Source: an uncultured Rubritalea sp.
GTDB taxonomy: Bacteria; Verrucomicrobiota; Verrucomicrobiia; Verrucomicrobiales; Akkermansiaceae
NCBI GenBank assembly: GCA_937923145.1
Contig: CALAJT010000030.1
Span: 1 to 62,490, forward strand
Direction: 5' to 3'
DNA length: 62,490 nucleotides
Every line of letters begins with the position of its first letter. The stretch's first letter is position 1. The position numbers and the translations under genes are program-made. Under the pieces are notes generated by a model. It had not been told where the DNA came from, did not search any database, and saw nothing but the letters and a program-made list of their open reading frames with translations. Of the stretch, positions 56,701 to 62,490 are shown in pieces.

Positions 56701-58980
56701 AAATATGGCTATAGTGCCTTCCAGGAAGTCCCTGGTGAAGCACCTAAAAAGTATCTCAACCTCTTAGAAACCGTGCATTTTTCCCCTAAAAGTGGAGAAG
56801 ATAAGCCTGAAAGTAAAATAAACGGCAGACGGCTCTCAGCGGTAGACCCTCTAGAGGGCACAGCGGAAGTTGTATCAGACGATCAAGAAGGTAACAATAA
56901 TATAGACGGAGATGCTATCCCTCAGTCACCCATCTTAGCTAAAGGCACGTCAGAAGTCTCTAGATACGATGATAAGCCGAACCTCGAAGCTGATGGTGAT
57001 GCGACGAAGACCTACACTCAGAACCTGTTGAAAGAAAACACAACAGATTTGATGGTGAAGAATGGTAAAAATAAATTAAAACCATACACAGGCACATACA
57101 CCCCAGGAACTCCATATGCGTTAAGAGATGTCAGCGTTGATGAGACGAGCCTTAACTATCAGAAAGTGAAGTTTAAGATTAAGTGGAAGGGGACTCCAGT
57201 TGCCGAAAGCAAGTATCCAGTCACACTCTTCTTGGTATTTACACCAGAAGATGACCCGGAAACTGATGAGGATGAATCAAAAACTCAAGCTGAAATCATA
57301 AAACCGTTCAAATGGGACGGACTAAATGATGAATCTAAAGGCTTTGAAATCGATCCTGACAGCGAAAGAAACGGAAAAGATGGACGCTATAGTCTCTTTC
57401 TCCTGCCAGTGGAGGTAGCGCCCGATGTGCTCGCGGTGAATTCAGATTTTGACGAGGGGAGGATTGATCCAGCTACGGGCTATGCTATCCCAGATTGTGA
57501 TGACGTTCCTGATGTGGATCCAAAAACTGGAGCGGGAAATGGAGAGCTGAGAATCGATACCGAGAGGGAGCATCTCAATAAAATCTGGGCCAATGATGAA
57601 CGTGTCACAGACGACATGCACAAGGGCTGGTTTGGAGTAAATCCAACCCAGCTCGGAGACGACTTTTGGGATGGAGCAACCGTCACAATCCGCAAACTCG
57701 ATAAAGATGACCCAGAAACTGGCCGCAAAGAAAGTGGTCAAATTCGTTTTTATGCCAAGTGGGGCGATCCGAAGTTTGGCGATTACTATGGAATCATTCC
57801 TTACGATCTTGAAACGCTTGCTCCCAATAACCTCGTAACGAGTGGGGTGAACGGCAAGCCCGGAGAAGGAGTGTATGGTTCGACTTCAACTATTCCAGAC
57901 GATGCCGAGTTCTGGATGGAAGGTGTTCGCCCCGGAAAGATCACCTTGGAGTGGAGACTCCAGAAAGGAGACATCGACGTGAAGCATGAGCAGACCTTCC
58001 TCGTGGCCACTCAGAAATCAAAACAGGAATGGATTGATGAGGTCTATTATCAGCTCAAATTGCAGACGAGCATTCCGGGTTACCCTCCTACGCTCGACTT
58101 CACGCAGTATGATCCGGGCCAAGGCTTCTTTGAGTTCGGTTCTGGAATCCCAGGAATCAATCACCACTACATCCGGGAAATCTACTACTACTATCGTCAG
58201 CTCTTCATTGAGAAGCCCGAGGAATTTTACTGGGCAGGAATGGCTAAGGTTGCAGGGGCGTCGGTTTATGGTGGGATGGCCGATCTCCAAATCTGGAAAG
58301 GCGCGCAGGAAGACCCTCTTACGCAAATCGTATTCCCGTTCAATGGAGGCACCGAAACGTTCCTCGACAACTTCCTTGTGACAGGGAACAAGGAAATCTT
58401 CCTCGATCAAGGCTGGGCACATCACGCTTACGCAGCGAGCGGGATTTGGGCGATTCAGTATGTAAATGAGAATGAACCAAATGTAACTGACTCCGTAGCA
58501 TGGGAGCAAATTGATAAGGGGATTGGAGATGGAAACGCTATGTTTTTGAGAAGTGGTAATCAGAGGCTTCTACGTCGTGAACAATTTGATGTAATGCAGC
58601 AATACTACAATGTTGTAAAAACATTGAAGTTACGACCACCACCGCTTGGGAATCTTATGGGTGCTGTCGATGTTCCAAAAGATGCGAATGGGTTAGTGAA
58701 TGCAGGAGAATGGATGTCTGCTAATGCGACGAAGAACCCGATTCCAGGCGGCTCTGCATTAAGAGATGGTCATCCAACCCGGCGGTTAGACATCTTTGCA
58801 GACCGGTGGGCTTGGATCGAGAATGGCACCAATGGAATGTTGCAACGATGGCTTGGGACAAGTTCAGCTGGTCCCAATTTTAATGCAGGAGAAAGAGCCC
58901 AACGTAATCGGCAACGCCTTAGTGATGCGGCTTTGCCCTACACATTCACTGATGGAATTACCTTACCTGCTGATCCATGA
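53731..58980 (+). CDS. remainder of the giant protein: RTX-like units, TSP3 repeats and C-terminal tip
   Basis: This open frame of 1,749 codons has only a TTG at its beginning and no signal, so it is probably not an independent gene. Residues 10-785 hold five RTX-like units (GGVGNDRLYGRDGND type followed by a beta domain and WNYGDGNDY). Residues about 788-942 are TSP3-like Ca repeats (DADYDGLPDWWEEKYG). A Pro/Gly linker follows, then beta domains to about 1,400 (RPGKITLEWRLQKG). The last 330 residues (IPGYPPTLDFTQYDPG to LPYTFTDGITLPADP) form a distinct tip of unknown fold. The stop overlaps the next ATG as ATGA. Confidence 0.7.
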   Translation: MTNTGSELISGTSSHEQFYGGVGNDRLYGRDGNDIYYWNYGDGNDYIYDDQVDFGVNILQFNEGITPDMIVRIERGSVYGLTYTLDPTTWIHDETSSDDVRFVIEHPTDPSLSGTIVIADWGNDKNFWDIRFSNGVIWDGSYLPTLGVDLMSANENVTDVLEGDAGDDSLSAGSGDDIFIGGAGFDQISMGFGDDLLKWNLGDGQDFISWSKQSGDGKTIHLGAGITPAMISIEYGNTYRSAYKSYTNWVAVARSSDNEVRLVITHPNDPDSSKSGSIIIENGNNSNYLGYWQVTFEDSDQPYLSFNADIVNDSLNLIGTDGVDILTGGNGDDAFAGGKSNDEIVAGYGDDQILWNLGDGHDAVSTLTTGIDLNQLLLGEGITSDMITLEFGNQVNSIWELSPSGQDLRVVINYAADTSLSGSVVIDNWRSNREHWDIVFHNEDIWRSLYLTTLGNDIVYGSDDDDSFEDNTGDDRIYGEDGNDVLSGGQGEDDLYGGIGDDVLIGGQDNDILYGNVGNDTYNWNWGDGHDFASDLYNENKLTLGLGILPKHVTYVYGSVSSGSHPSGWSDATETERKNDLKVIIQNPTDPTLSGSFTIDNWFNTADHWSIVFTNETIVNSFNDISPGDDLLKGGDGDDAITAASGNDELYGGSGNDTLSGGIGNDKLYGESGDDTYKWSWGDGHDYIDDTRVNNNGENIIVLGSGITPSHLKNEFSNITSATYLDIAHNDEAGEEIRLRIVNPLDEALSGSITIQESVGVGYWGIQFTEIDPTTGNPYTSMLGLIVDADYDGLPDWWEEKYGLPTDSNNANQSSDSDSLTDLEEYQAGTNPISADTDGDTLPDDWEVENYLDPLTADADIDRDGDGLTNLEEYTLGTKPSNPDTDGDLILDGIEHQYPDLFDPLVPNPEAQTTDTDGDGYSDYIEAVAGTNPQDDTQNPDTTPPTGGDPTGGPQPPNPGPGGDSPTAAPNPLAAADWELVIDTSAVQFPKYGYSAFQEVPGEAPKKYLNLLETVHFSPKSGEDKPESKINGRRLSAVDPLEGTAEVVSDDQEGNNNIDGDAIPQSPILAKGTSEVSRYDDKPNLEADGDATKTYTQNLLKENTTDLMVKNGKNKLKPYTGTYTPGTPYALRDVSVDETSLNYQKVKFKIKWKGTPVAESKYPVTLFLVFTPEDDPETDEDESKTQAEIIKPFKWDGLNDESKGFEIDPDSERNGKDGRYSLFLLPVEVAPDVLAVNSDFDEGRIDPATGYAIPDCDDVPDVDPKTGAGNGELRIDTEREHLNKIWANDERVTDDMHKGWFGVNPTQLGDDFWDGATVTIRKLDKDDPETGRKESGQIRFYAKWGDPKFGDYYGIIPYDLETLAPNNLVTSGVNGKPGEGVYGSTSTIPDDAEFWMEGVRPGKITLEWRLQKGDIDVKHEQTFLVATQKSKQEWIDEVYYQLKLQTSIPGYPPTLDFTQYDPGQGFFEFGSGIPGINHHYIREIYYYYRQLFIEKPEEFYWAGMAKVAGASVYGGMADLQIWKGAQEDPLTQIVFPFNGGTETFLDNFLVTGNKEIFLDQGWAHHAYAASGIWAIQYVNENEPNVTDSVAWEQIDKGIGDGNAMFLRSGNQRLLRREQFDVMQQYYNVVKTLKLRPPPLGNLMGAVDVPKDANGLVNAGEWMSANATKNPIPGGSALRDGHPTRRLDIFADRWAWIENGTNGMLQRWLGTSSAGPNFNAGERAQRNRQRLSDAALPYTFTDGITLPADP
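53755..56090 (+). repeat. five tandem RTX-like units in the giant gene
   Basis: Each unit has a Ca-type nonapeptide stretch, a W(N/S)xGDGxD motif and an HCBP-related beta domain (GxGITPxMI, then PxLSGSxxIDNW). The WxxGDG motifs begin near 53839, 54321, 54789, 55292 and 55758, a period of about 155-168 codons. The units have diverged from each other at the DNA level. Confidence 0.8.
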
Positions 58981-59939
58981 AAAATTTATTGTTGATGATT
59001 TTCATAGGTCTTAGCTCTCAAGTTTTTGCTTTTCAGGAAACACTTGAAGGTGGGGAAATATCTTATAACCCCGAAGACTGGCCTAAATATACCCTTAAAC
59101 TTTCCCCTGACGGAACACTTCAAGATATTTTTGAAGCGGGGCTTCGCCCTTACCGAATCCCTGGAGAAGAACATTCTTCTCTCATGTTTAAACACTGCCA
59201 TTTAAAAGTTGAAACGCCAAATGGAAAACTACTGCCTTCAATAGAAATCGCGTATGCTGAGGTCGATGTTAAAACAGCAGGCCTTGCTCGGTTAGCAACA
59301 AAATCTCAAATTCCTGGATTAACTATTGAGCAGGCAAAAAAGCGGATGATGAAATGGCTCCCGCTTATTAGTAAAACGGAAGAAGAGCTGGACGCGTTTT
59401 TGATTATCGTTTCGGAGAACTTCTTGAATTACGATGATAGAGATTTTGGCAAAGCCCCTGAAGGATTTTCAGGGACCTTTTATGGTTCTCACGGTGAAAG
59501 TTATTCGATTGGATTAAGCAAGAGCTGGAATGCAAACTACCCACTGCAAATCAGATTATTTATTAATTGGAAACTTACTTTGAAAGAGAGGTTAGACCTG
59601 ACACTCGATCCTATAAAGCCTCCTGCTGGTTACGAGAATGTGTCAATGGAAGCTCCCGAACATTGGGGGCCAGACAGTGCAGCGACGATTGCAAAATGGC
59701 GCGGTGAAGATATTGGCGACGGGACAGGCACTGAATTTAAGATGCGTCCTCCGGGCTGGGAGCCAGGACAAGAGGAAACTCTGCCACCACCCAAACGCGA
59801 GCCAAAGCCAAAGATCGTTGAAAAAAAGACACCTGAACCCGAAAAGAAATCCTCTCTCCCATGGATCATCGCTGGAGTTCTTTTGTTGGGAATCCTCCTT
59901 CTTTTCCTCAAAACCTTCAAAGGCAAGTCCAAGTCTTAA
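58977..59939 (+). CDS. exported, C-terminally membrane-anchored protein (candidate immunity partner)
   Basis: The 320-residue protein has a signal peptide (MKNLLLMIFIGLSSQVFAFQ), a globular region of unknown family with DDRDFGKAPEGFSGTFYGSH, a Pro/Glu/Lys linker (PPPKREPKPKIVEKKTPEPE) and a terminal membrane helix (LPWIIAGVLLLGILLLFLK) with a Lys-rich end. The ATG overlaps the giant-gene stop as ATGA, which normally gives coupled translation. Its place directly after a variable C-terminal tip is that of an immunity protein; this is inference, as no family is recognised. It could instead be an export partner. Confidence 0.7.
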   Translation: MKNLLLMIFIGLSSQVFAFQETLEGGEISYNPEDWPKYTLKLSPDGTLQDIFEAGLRPYRIPGEEHSSLMFKHCHLKVETPNGKLLPSIEIAYAEVDVKTAGLARLATKSQIPGLTIEQAKKRMMKWLPLISKTEEELDAFLIIVSENFLNYDDRDFGKAPEGFSGTFYGSHGESYSIGLSKSWNANYPLQIRLFINWKLTLKERLDLTLDPIKPPAGYENVSMEAPEHWGPDSAATIAKWRGEDIGDGTGTEFKMRPPGWEPGQEETLPPPKREPKPKIVEKKTPEPEKKSSLPWIIAGVLLLGILLLFLKTFKGKSKS

Positions 59940-60348
59940 GGCTGTCGCCGTATCGGAGCGCAAAACCCAAAAGCCGTCCTGCAAGCCCGTTCCGTCACGT
60001 TGCCTGCTGATGGGTGCCTGAGTGTCTCGCTTTGCTCGAAGGGGAAAAGGCACCCGCAGGCATCGCGCCGTCACTACCCGCGCTGGTTGTTCGAGGGGCG
60101 TTTCGCTAGGCTGCATGGCTTCGTTTAGCGGTTCGTTCCTCACCACATCACTTTCGCCTGATGCAGCCGCTTCACTTCGTTGTGTTGTCGCCGGGTGTCG
60201 GCTGCTCCCACTGTCACTTCGTGCCAGACGCAGCCGCAAACCCCTCCAGTCGTCATTTTCGTTCGGCAAGCTCACTTTCATTCCTCCTTGCGGGGCACCC
60301 TACGTTCGCTACGGCGTGATGGGACGCGCATTTAAATAGTCAGACAAT
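59940..60348. other. 409-base G+C-rich non-coding stretch
   Basis: The stretch is much richer in G+C than the flanks (63% by hand count in 60181-60240). Open frames exist on both strands but look like composition artefacts. It contains a long imperfect palindrome at 60001-60062 and repeated CACTTCGT words. No integron attC core sites, tRNA or terminator is recognisable. It separates the giant-gene module from the RAYT-fusion cassette. Confidence 0.6.
60001..60062. repeat. long imperfect palindrome
   Basis: TGCCTGC (60001-60007) pairs with GCAGGCA (60056-60062) and GGGTGCCT (60012-60019) with AGGCACCC (60048-60055). This forms a 15-bp stem with a 4-base bulge and a 28-base loop. Confidence 0.75.
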
Positions 60349-60380
60349 TAAAAGAGAAAGCATATTGACTCTCACCTACC
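60349..60380. repeat. left copy of imperfect 32-bp direct repeat
   Basis: This copy matches 61594-61625 at 26 of 32 positions, sharing the core AGAAAGCAT-TTGA-TCT-CCT. It lies just before the chimeric ORF. Confidence 0.75.
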
Positions 60381-60398
60381 TTTTGTTACCAATAAGTT

Positions 60399-61115
60399 AT
60401 GAAAACAAACCGCAAACTATTCCTATCGGGTTTTAATGAGGAGATACCGCTTATTATGCATATCACCTCACGTATTGTAGATAGGCAGTATCTGCTAGGA
60501 GATGAAGAGCGTGAGGTGTTTGTGGAGATGATGCGGATGTATGAAGAGTTTTGTGGTATCAAGGTGTTATCATACTGTGTGATGTCTAATCATTTTCATC
60601 TACTACTAGAAATCCCCCCGCAGATGGATGTGATAGAGCTGAGTGATGATGAGTTTCTTGCACTCAAAGAAAATAAGTATAATCAATTAGTTTATGTAGG
60701 GCATGGTGGACCTGGAGCTCTCTTTATATCGGATGTTTTAGCAGATAATATTGTAACAGGTAAGTCACAGTGGGGGGGGGTCAATATATCGAAGTTAGAC
60801 ACTTCAGGATTCTTAGGCAGACCATTTGCCGATTTTGGAGTAAGGCTTATTTCATGTTGTTCAGCTGTTAGTCAAGAAGGGCAGGGATCAGTCGCATTAG
60901 AGTTTTCTAAGCATTTTAAAACTTTAGTTGAGGGGTCTGGAGGCCCTGTAGTGTTTCATGGAGGTTCGGGAGGACTTCCTTTGCTCGGTTCAGGAAAGAA
61001 TGGTGAACCAACTGTAAGATCAATTCATACCGTACTTGGGGGGGGGTCTGGTTTGACTAATAATATTAAATATATGGGAGGCTGGACTACATTTTCAAAT
61101 GGGAAAGAGAACTAA
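60399..61115 (+). CDS. chimeric ORF: RAYT transposase N-terminus fused to a His/Cys hydrolase-like toxin domain
   Basis: Residues 1 to about 87 are the start of a REP-associated tyrosine transposase (SNHFHLLLEIPP with the HFH metal motif, as in the gene at 61822). From about 95 the sequence changes to LVYVGHGGPGALFISDVLAD, GVRLISCCSAVSQEGQGS and ALEFSKHFKTLVEGSGGPVV, a clan-CD-peptidase-like arrangement with His102 and Cys153/154 as candidate catalytic residues. Such domains are common at the C-termini of polymorphic toxins, which is inferred here. The catalytic Tyr part of the transposase is absent. The ORF contains two G9 tracts. It is followed by an immunity-like gene one base after the stop. 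Confidence 0.7.
   Translation: MKTNRKLFLSGFNEEIPLIMHITSRIVDRQYLLGDEEREVFVEMMRMYEEFCGIKVLSYCVMSNHFHLLLEIPPQMDVIELSDDEFLALKENKYNQLVYVGHGGPGALFISDVLADNIVTGKSQWGGVNISKLDTSGFLGRPFADFGVRLISCCSAVSQEGQGSVALEFSKHFKTLVEGSGGPVVFHGGSGGLPLLGSGKNGEPTVRSIHTVLGGGSGLTNNIKYMGGWTTFSNGKEN
60772..60780 (+). repeat. G9 tract inside the chimeric ORF
   Basis: Nine consecutive G residues encode part of QWGGV. A change of one or two G would shift the frame. Confidence 0.9.
61039..61047 (+). repeat. second G9 tract inside the chimeric ORF
   Basis: Nine consecutive G residues encode LGGGS near the C-terminus, 70 codons from the other identical tract. Confidence 0.9.
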
Positions 61116-61116
61116 T

Positions 61117-61596
61117 ATGGCGAAATACATAGTAATTACATTGTTGATGGGAGTATCTTTTGTAGTGTTTATTTACGATGTCGAAGGAATGTATTTTTAT
61201 AGATTCAAGAGTAATGATCAATTAATAATGCAATTCACTACTGAGGATAAAATTGTAAGATCAAGAAAAATTATAAAAATACTTGAAAGTCGAGAATTAG
61301 AAAAAGATTCAATAGCTAAATTATATTTTAAAACAGATAGCTTAGAAATTAAAAAACGACTATTTAGTCTAGCAAGTTATCTTAGTTTATCAGATTTTAA
61401 AACTATAATACATCAAGAGCAGTGGTTAGATTACAAACTTAGCCAAACAAAACTTATATGGTCTGCAAGTTCATATAATGATGTATTAATAAAGACTGAA
61501 AAAAGAATAGGTATCAAATTATCGACGTATGCTATATTCCAGTCCTTTATGGGAGATGAAGTATTATCCTGTTTTTACATTGATGATAACAAATAA
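61117..61596 (+). CDS. small membrane-anchored protein, candidate immunity protein
   Basis: This is a roughly 159-residue protein with an N-terminal hydrophobic helix (YIVITLLMGVSFVVFIYDVE) and an A+T-rich, Lys/Ile/Leu-rich helical remainder (LESRELEKDSIAKLYFKTDS). I do not recognise a family. The frame starts at 61099, but the ATG at 61117 begins the helix and lies just after the chimeric ORF's stop. G+C is very low (27% by hand count in 61201-61260), unlike the rest of the window, suggesting recent transfer. Its position behind a toxin-like domain suggests immunity, which is inferred. Confidence 0.6.
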   Translation: MAKYIVITLLMGVSFVVFIYDVEGMYFYRFKSNDQLIMQFTTEDKIVRSRKIIKILESRELEKDSIAKLYFKTDSLEIKKRLFSLASYLSLSDFKTIIHQEQWLDYKLSQTKLIWSASSYNDVLIKTEKRIGIKLSTYAIFQSFMGDEVLSCFYIDDNK

Positions 61597-61625
61597 AAAA
61601 GAAAGCATGTTGATTCTTTCCTCCC
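61594..61625. repeat. right copy of imperfect 32-bp direct repeat
   Basis: This copy matches 60349-60380 at 26 of 32 positions and starts at the stop codon region of the immunity-like gene. Confidence 0.75.
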
Positions 61626-61682
61626 TTAAGTAAGTTAAAAAGGTCAAAAAAAGTAGGTAGTTAATAAGCAAAAAGTAGCAAA

Positions 61683-61791
61683 AAGTAGGTCTGACCCTCT
61701 ATGAAACATATAAAGTAGGTCTGACCCTCTATGAAGAAAAGCATTGACAGTCATAAAATAGGTCTGACCCTCTATGAAGAAAAGCATTGAC
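61683..61791. repeat. three direct copies of a TAGGTCTGACCC element
   Basis: A 20-base core beginning TAGGTCTGACCC occurs at 61686, 61716 and 61759. The last two are extended to 33 identical bases ending GCATTGAC. TAGGTCTGACC-type elements adjoin RAYT genes in many genomes. The spacing and number do not fit a CRISPR. Confidence 0.85.
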
Positions 61792-61815
61792 GATTTTCCC
61801 TTCTAAACCTAAAAT
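61787..61815 (+). promoter_or_regulatory. sigma70-type promoter for the RAYT gene
   Basis: TTGACG (61787-61792) and TAAAAT (61810-61815) are separated by exactly 17 bases. The -10 box ends 6 bases before the ATG at 61822, so the mRNA would be nearly leaderless. The -35 box overlaps the last base group of the third TAGGTCTGACCC repeat. Confidence 0.55.
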
Positions 61816-61821
61816 ACACCC

Positions 61822-62490
61822 ATGAGAATGGCACGAGAATTACAATTAATACCAGATCATGAGAATAGAGCGGGGATCTATCATGTGACAGGTCGCTGTG
61901 TGTGGAAGTCTTTTATCCTGAATAAGGCTGAGAAGGAATACCTACGTGATACGATGCGAGCTTATGAGGTGTTTTGCGGGGTGAGGGTGCTGACTTATTG
62001 TTTGATGAGTAATCACTTCCATATTCTGGTGGAAGTGCCGCCTAAGCAAGATGCGGACAGTTTACTGGAAGCTCCAGATGAAGAATTCCTCAAGCGGTTA
62101 AGGGCTGTGTATGCTGAGGATTTCGTTGCTGAAATGGAATCTGCTTTCGAAAAGATACGAACAGATGCGATAGAGGCAGACGCACAAGGTCTAACGAATG
62201 ATGATGGCGTAAGTGCAGGAGTGTTAGCGCAGGAATTGATCTGTAGTATGAAGCTGAAATATACTAGAAGAATGTGTGATCTAAGTGGATTTATGAAGGC
62301 AGTGAAGCAGCGATTCACTCAGTGGTATAATTCCGAAAATGGTACTAAAGGAACCCTTTGGGAAGGACGCTTCAAAAGCGAGCTAGTGCAGAGTGGCTAT
62401 GCCGCTCAGACCGTGGCTGCCTATATAGATCTTAATCCTCTCAGAGCTGGTATGGTGGATGATCCTAAAGATTATCGCTGGTGTGGATAC
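61822..62490 (+). CDS. REP-associated tyrosine transposase (RAYT), runs off the window
   Basis: From the ATG at 61822 the frame is open to the last base (223 codons). It is a Y1/HUH single-strand transposase of the IS200/REP type. The N-terminal beta-strand region GIYHVTGRCVWKSFILNKAE, the HxH metal motif in LMSNHFHILVEVPP, and the catalytic Tyr in AAYIDLNPLRAGMV are all present, preceded by TLWEGRFKS. This class cleaves and moves REP hairpins. The C-terminus lies outside the window. The repeats upstream are its likely substrate family. Confidence 0.9.
   Translation, partial: MRMARELQLIPDHENRAGIYHVTGRCVWKSFILNKAEKEYLRDTMRAYEVFCGVRVLTYCLMSNHFHILVEVPPKQDADSLLEAPDEEFLKRLRAVYAEDFVAEMESAFEKIRTDAIEADAQGLTNDDGVSAGVLAQELICSMKLKYTRRMCDLSGFMKAVKQRFTQWYNSENGTKGTLWEGRFKSELVQSGYAAQTVAAYIDLNPLRAGMVDDPKDYRWCGY

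Larger units (their letters stand above)
52900..58980 (+). pseudogene. giant exported RTX/toxin-type protein gene interrupted by one in-frame TAA
   Basis: Codons 52900-58980 are one reading frame of 2,026 positions broken only by TAA at 53617-53619. The frame continues through 37 further sense codons before the first possible start. On both sides the sequence is thrombospondin-type-3-like: VDNLTEY before the stop, TDTDPTYIDPSLDTDNDGVT after. Internal repeats at the same position read EYQ and EYT, so TAA probably replaced CAA (Gln) by one C-to-T change. As it stands only a 239-residue N-terminus would be exported, unless the stop is read through or is an error. Confidence 0.75.

Noticed and set aside
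58018-58509. 163-codon minus-strand frame in the toxin tip
   Set aside because: The forward frame is longer, in a clear gene context and ends in an ATGA overlap; the reverse frame lacks any recognisable sequence.
59643-60281. 212-codon open frame on the minus strand
   Set aside because: It overlaps the 3' half of the supported 58977 gene and the G+C-rich gap, has low-complexity Arg/Ser/Pro composition and no family likeness.
59940-60348. Integron attC site or cassette
   Set aside because: The palindrome suggested attC, but I found no GTTRRRY / RYYYAAC core pair on either strand and no integrase gene.
61683-61791. CRISPR array
   Set aside because: There are only three copies, spacers are 7-10 bases, and the unit overlaps a RAYT promoter; no cas genes are present.

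Overview
This window looks like a chromosomal segment of a Verrucomicrobium, probably a marine, Rubritalea/Akkermansia-like member of Verrucomicrobiales. Moderate confidence, because no rRNA is present. The clues are a TIGR04073-type protein (a family I associate with Verrucomicrobia), a giant exported protein with the 'PTWW...NQALANIGQAKH' type of N-terminus I associate with this phylum, a PAS-AraC regulator, REP-associated tyrosine transposases (RAYTs), an alanine/lysine-extended ribosomal protein S21, and frequent starts without a clear Shine-Dalgarno site. Most of the window has roughly 40-45% G+C.

Left to right: positions 1-139 are the edge of an IS5-like transposase. Positions 373-30260 are mostly housekeeping genes: an MFS transporter, a PAS-AraC regulator with hrpB, a TetR regulator with an inositol-phosphatase-like gene, tex, recO, a TPR protein, rluE, dusB, mtnP, a TetR-like regulator with an AarF/UbiB kinase, a Ser/Thr kinase, rpsU, leuB, and the haem run hemX-hemA-hemC-hemD. 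Positions 30370-40248 hold a Cys/Lys-rich EF-hand secreted protein, an isolated nuoB-nuoC pair followed by a REP-like hairpin pair, the minus-strand run ribBA-hslO-argD, two membrane proteins, a DinB-like protein and ruvB. A CAU tRNA lies at 40589-40663. Positions 40803-44199 form a tight membrane/lipid-type operon: a sterol-desaturase-family hydroxylase, a small exported protein, an HTTM-DCC fusion and a papain-like lipoprotein.

The accessory part starts at 44351. A compact type II secretion / type IV pilus-like assembly operon (E, F, K, L, M and a possible C/P-like protein) is followed by a secreted protein with a YadA-type head. Next comes a giant exported gene (52900-58980) with a Sec signal, five RTX-like units, thrombospondin-type-3-like Ca repeats and a compositionally different C-terminal tip. 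A second exported protein, a candidate immunity protein, overlaps its stop by ATGA. The giant gene is split by one in-frame TAA at 53617-53619. Beyond a G+C-rich non-coding stretch lies a second, orphan toxin-like cassette. Its first ORF is an in-frame fusion of a RAYT N-terminus to a His/Cys hydrolase-like domain carrying two G9 tracts. It is followed by a very A+T-rich membrane protein, and the pair is flanked by imperfect 32-bp direct repeats. The window ends inside an intact-looking RAYT gene preceded by three copies of a TAGGTCTGACCC element and a good sigma70-type promoter.

The most interesting reading is that 44351-61600 is a secretion-linked polymorphic-toxin region, with tip and immunity cassettes moved or captured through RAYT/REP sequences and possibly phase-variable. 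The toxin activity is inferred from architecture only. A second exported protein, the lipase-like hydrolase at 8719-9504, is also split from its signal peptide by a single in-frame TGA, so the window contains two nonsense-interrupted secreted-protein genes.
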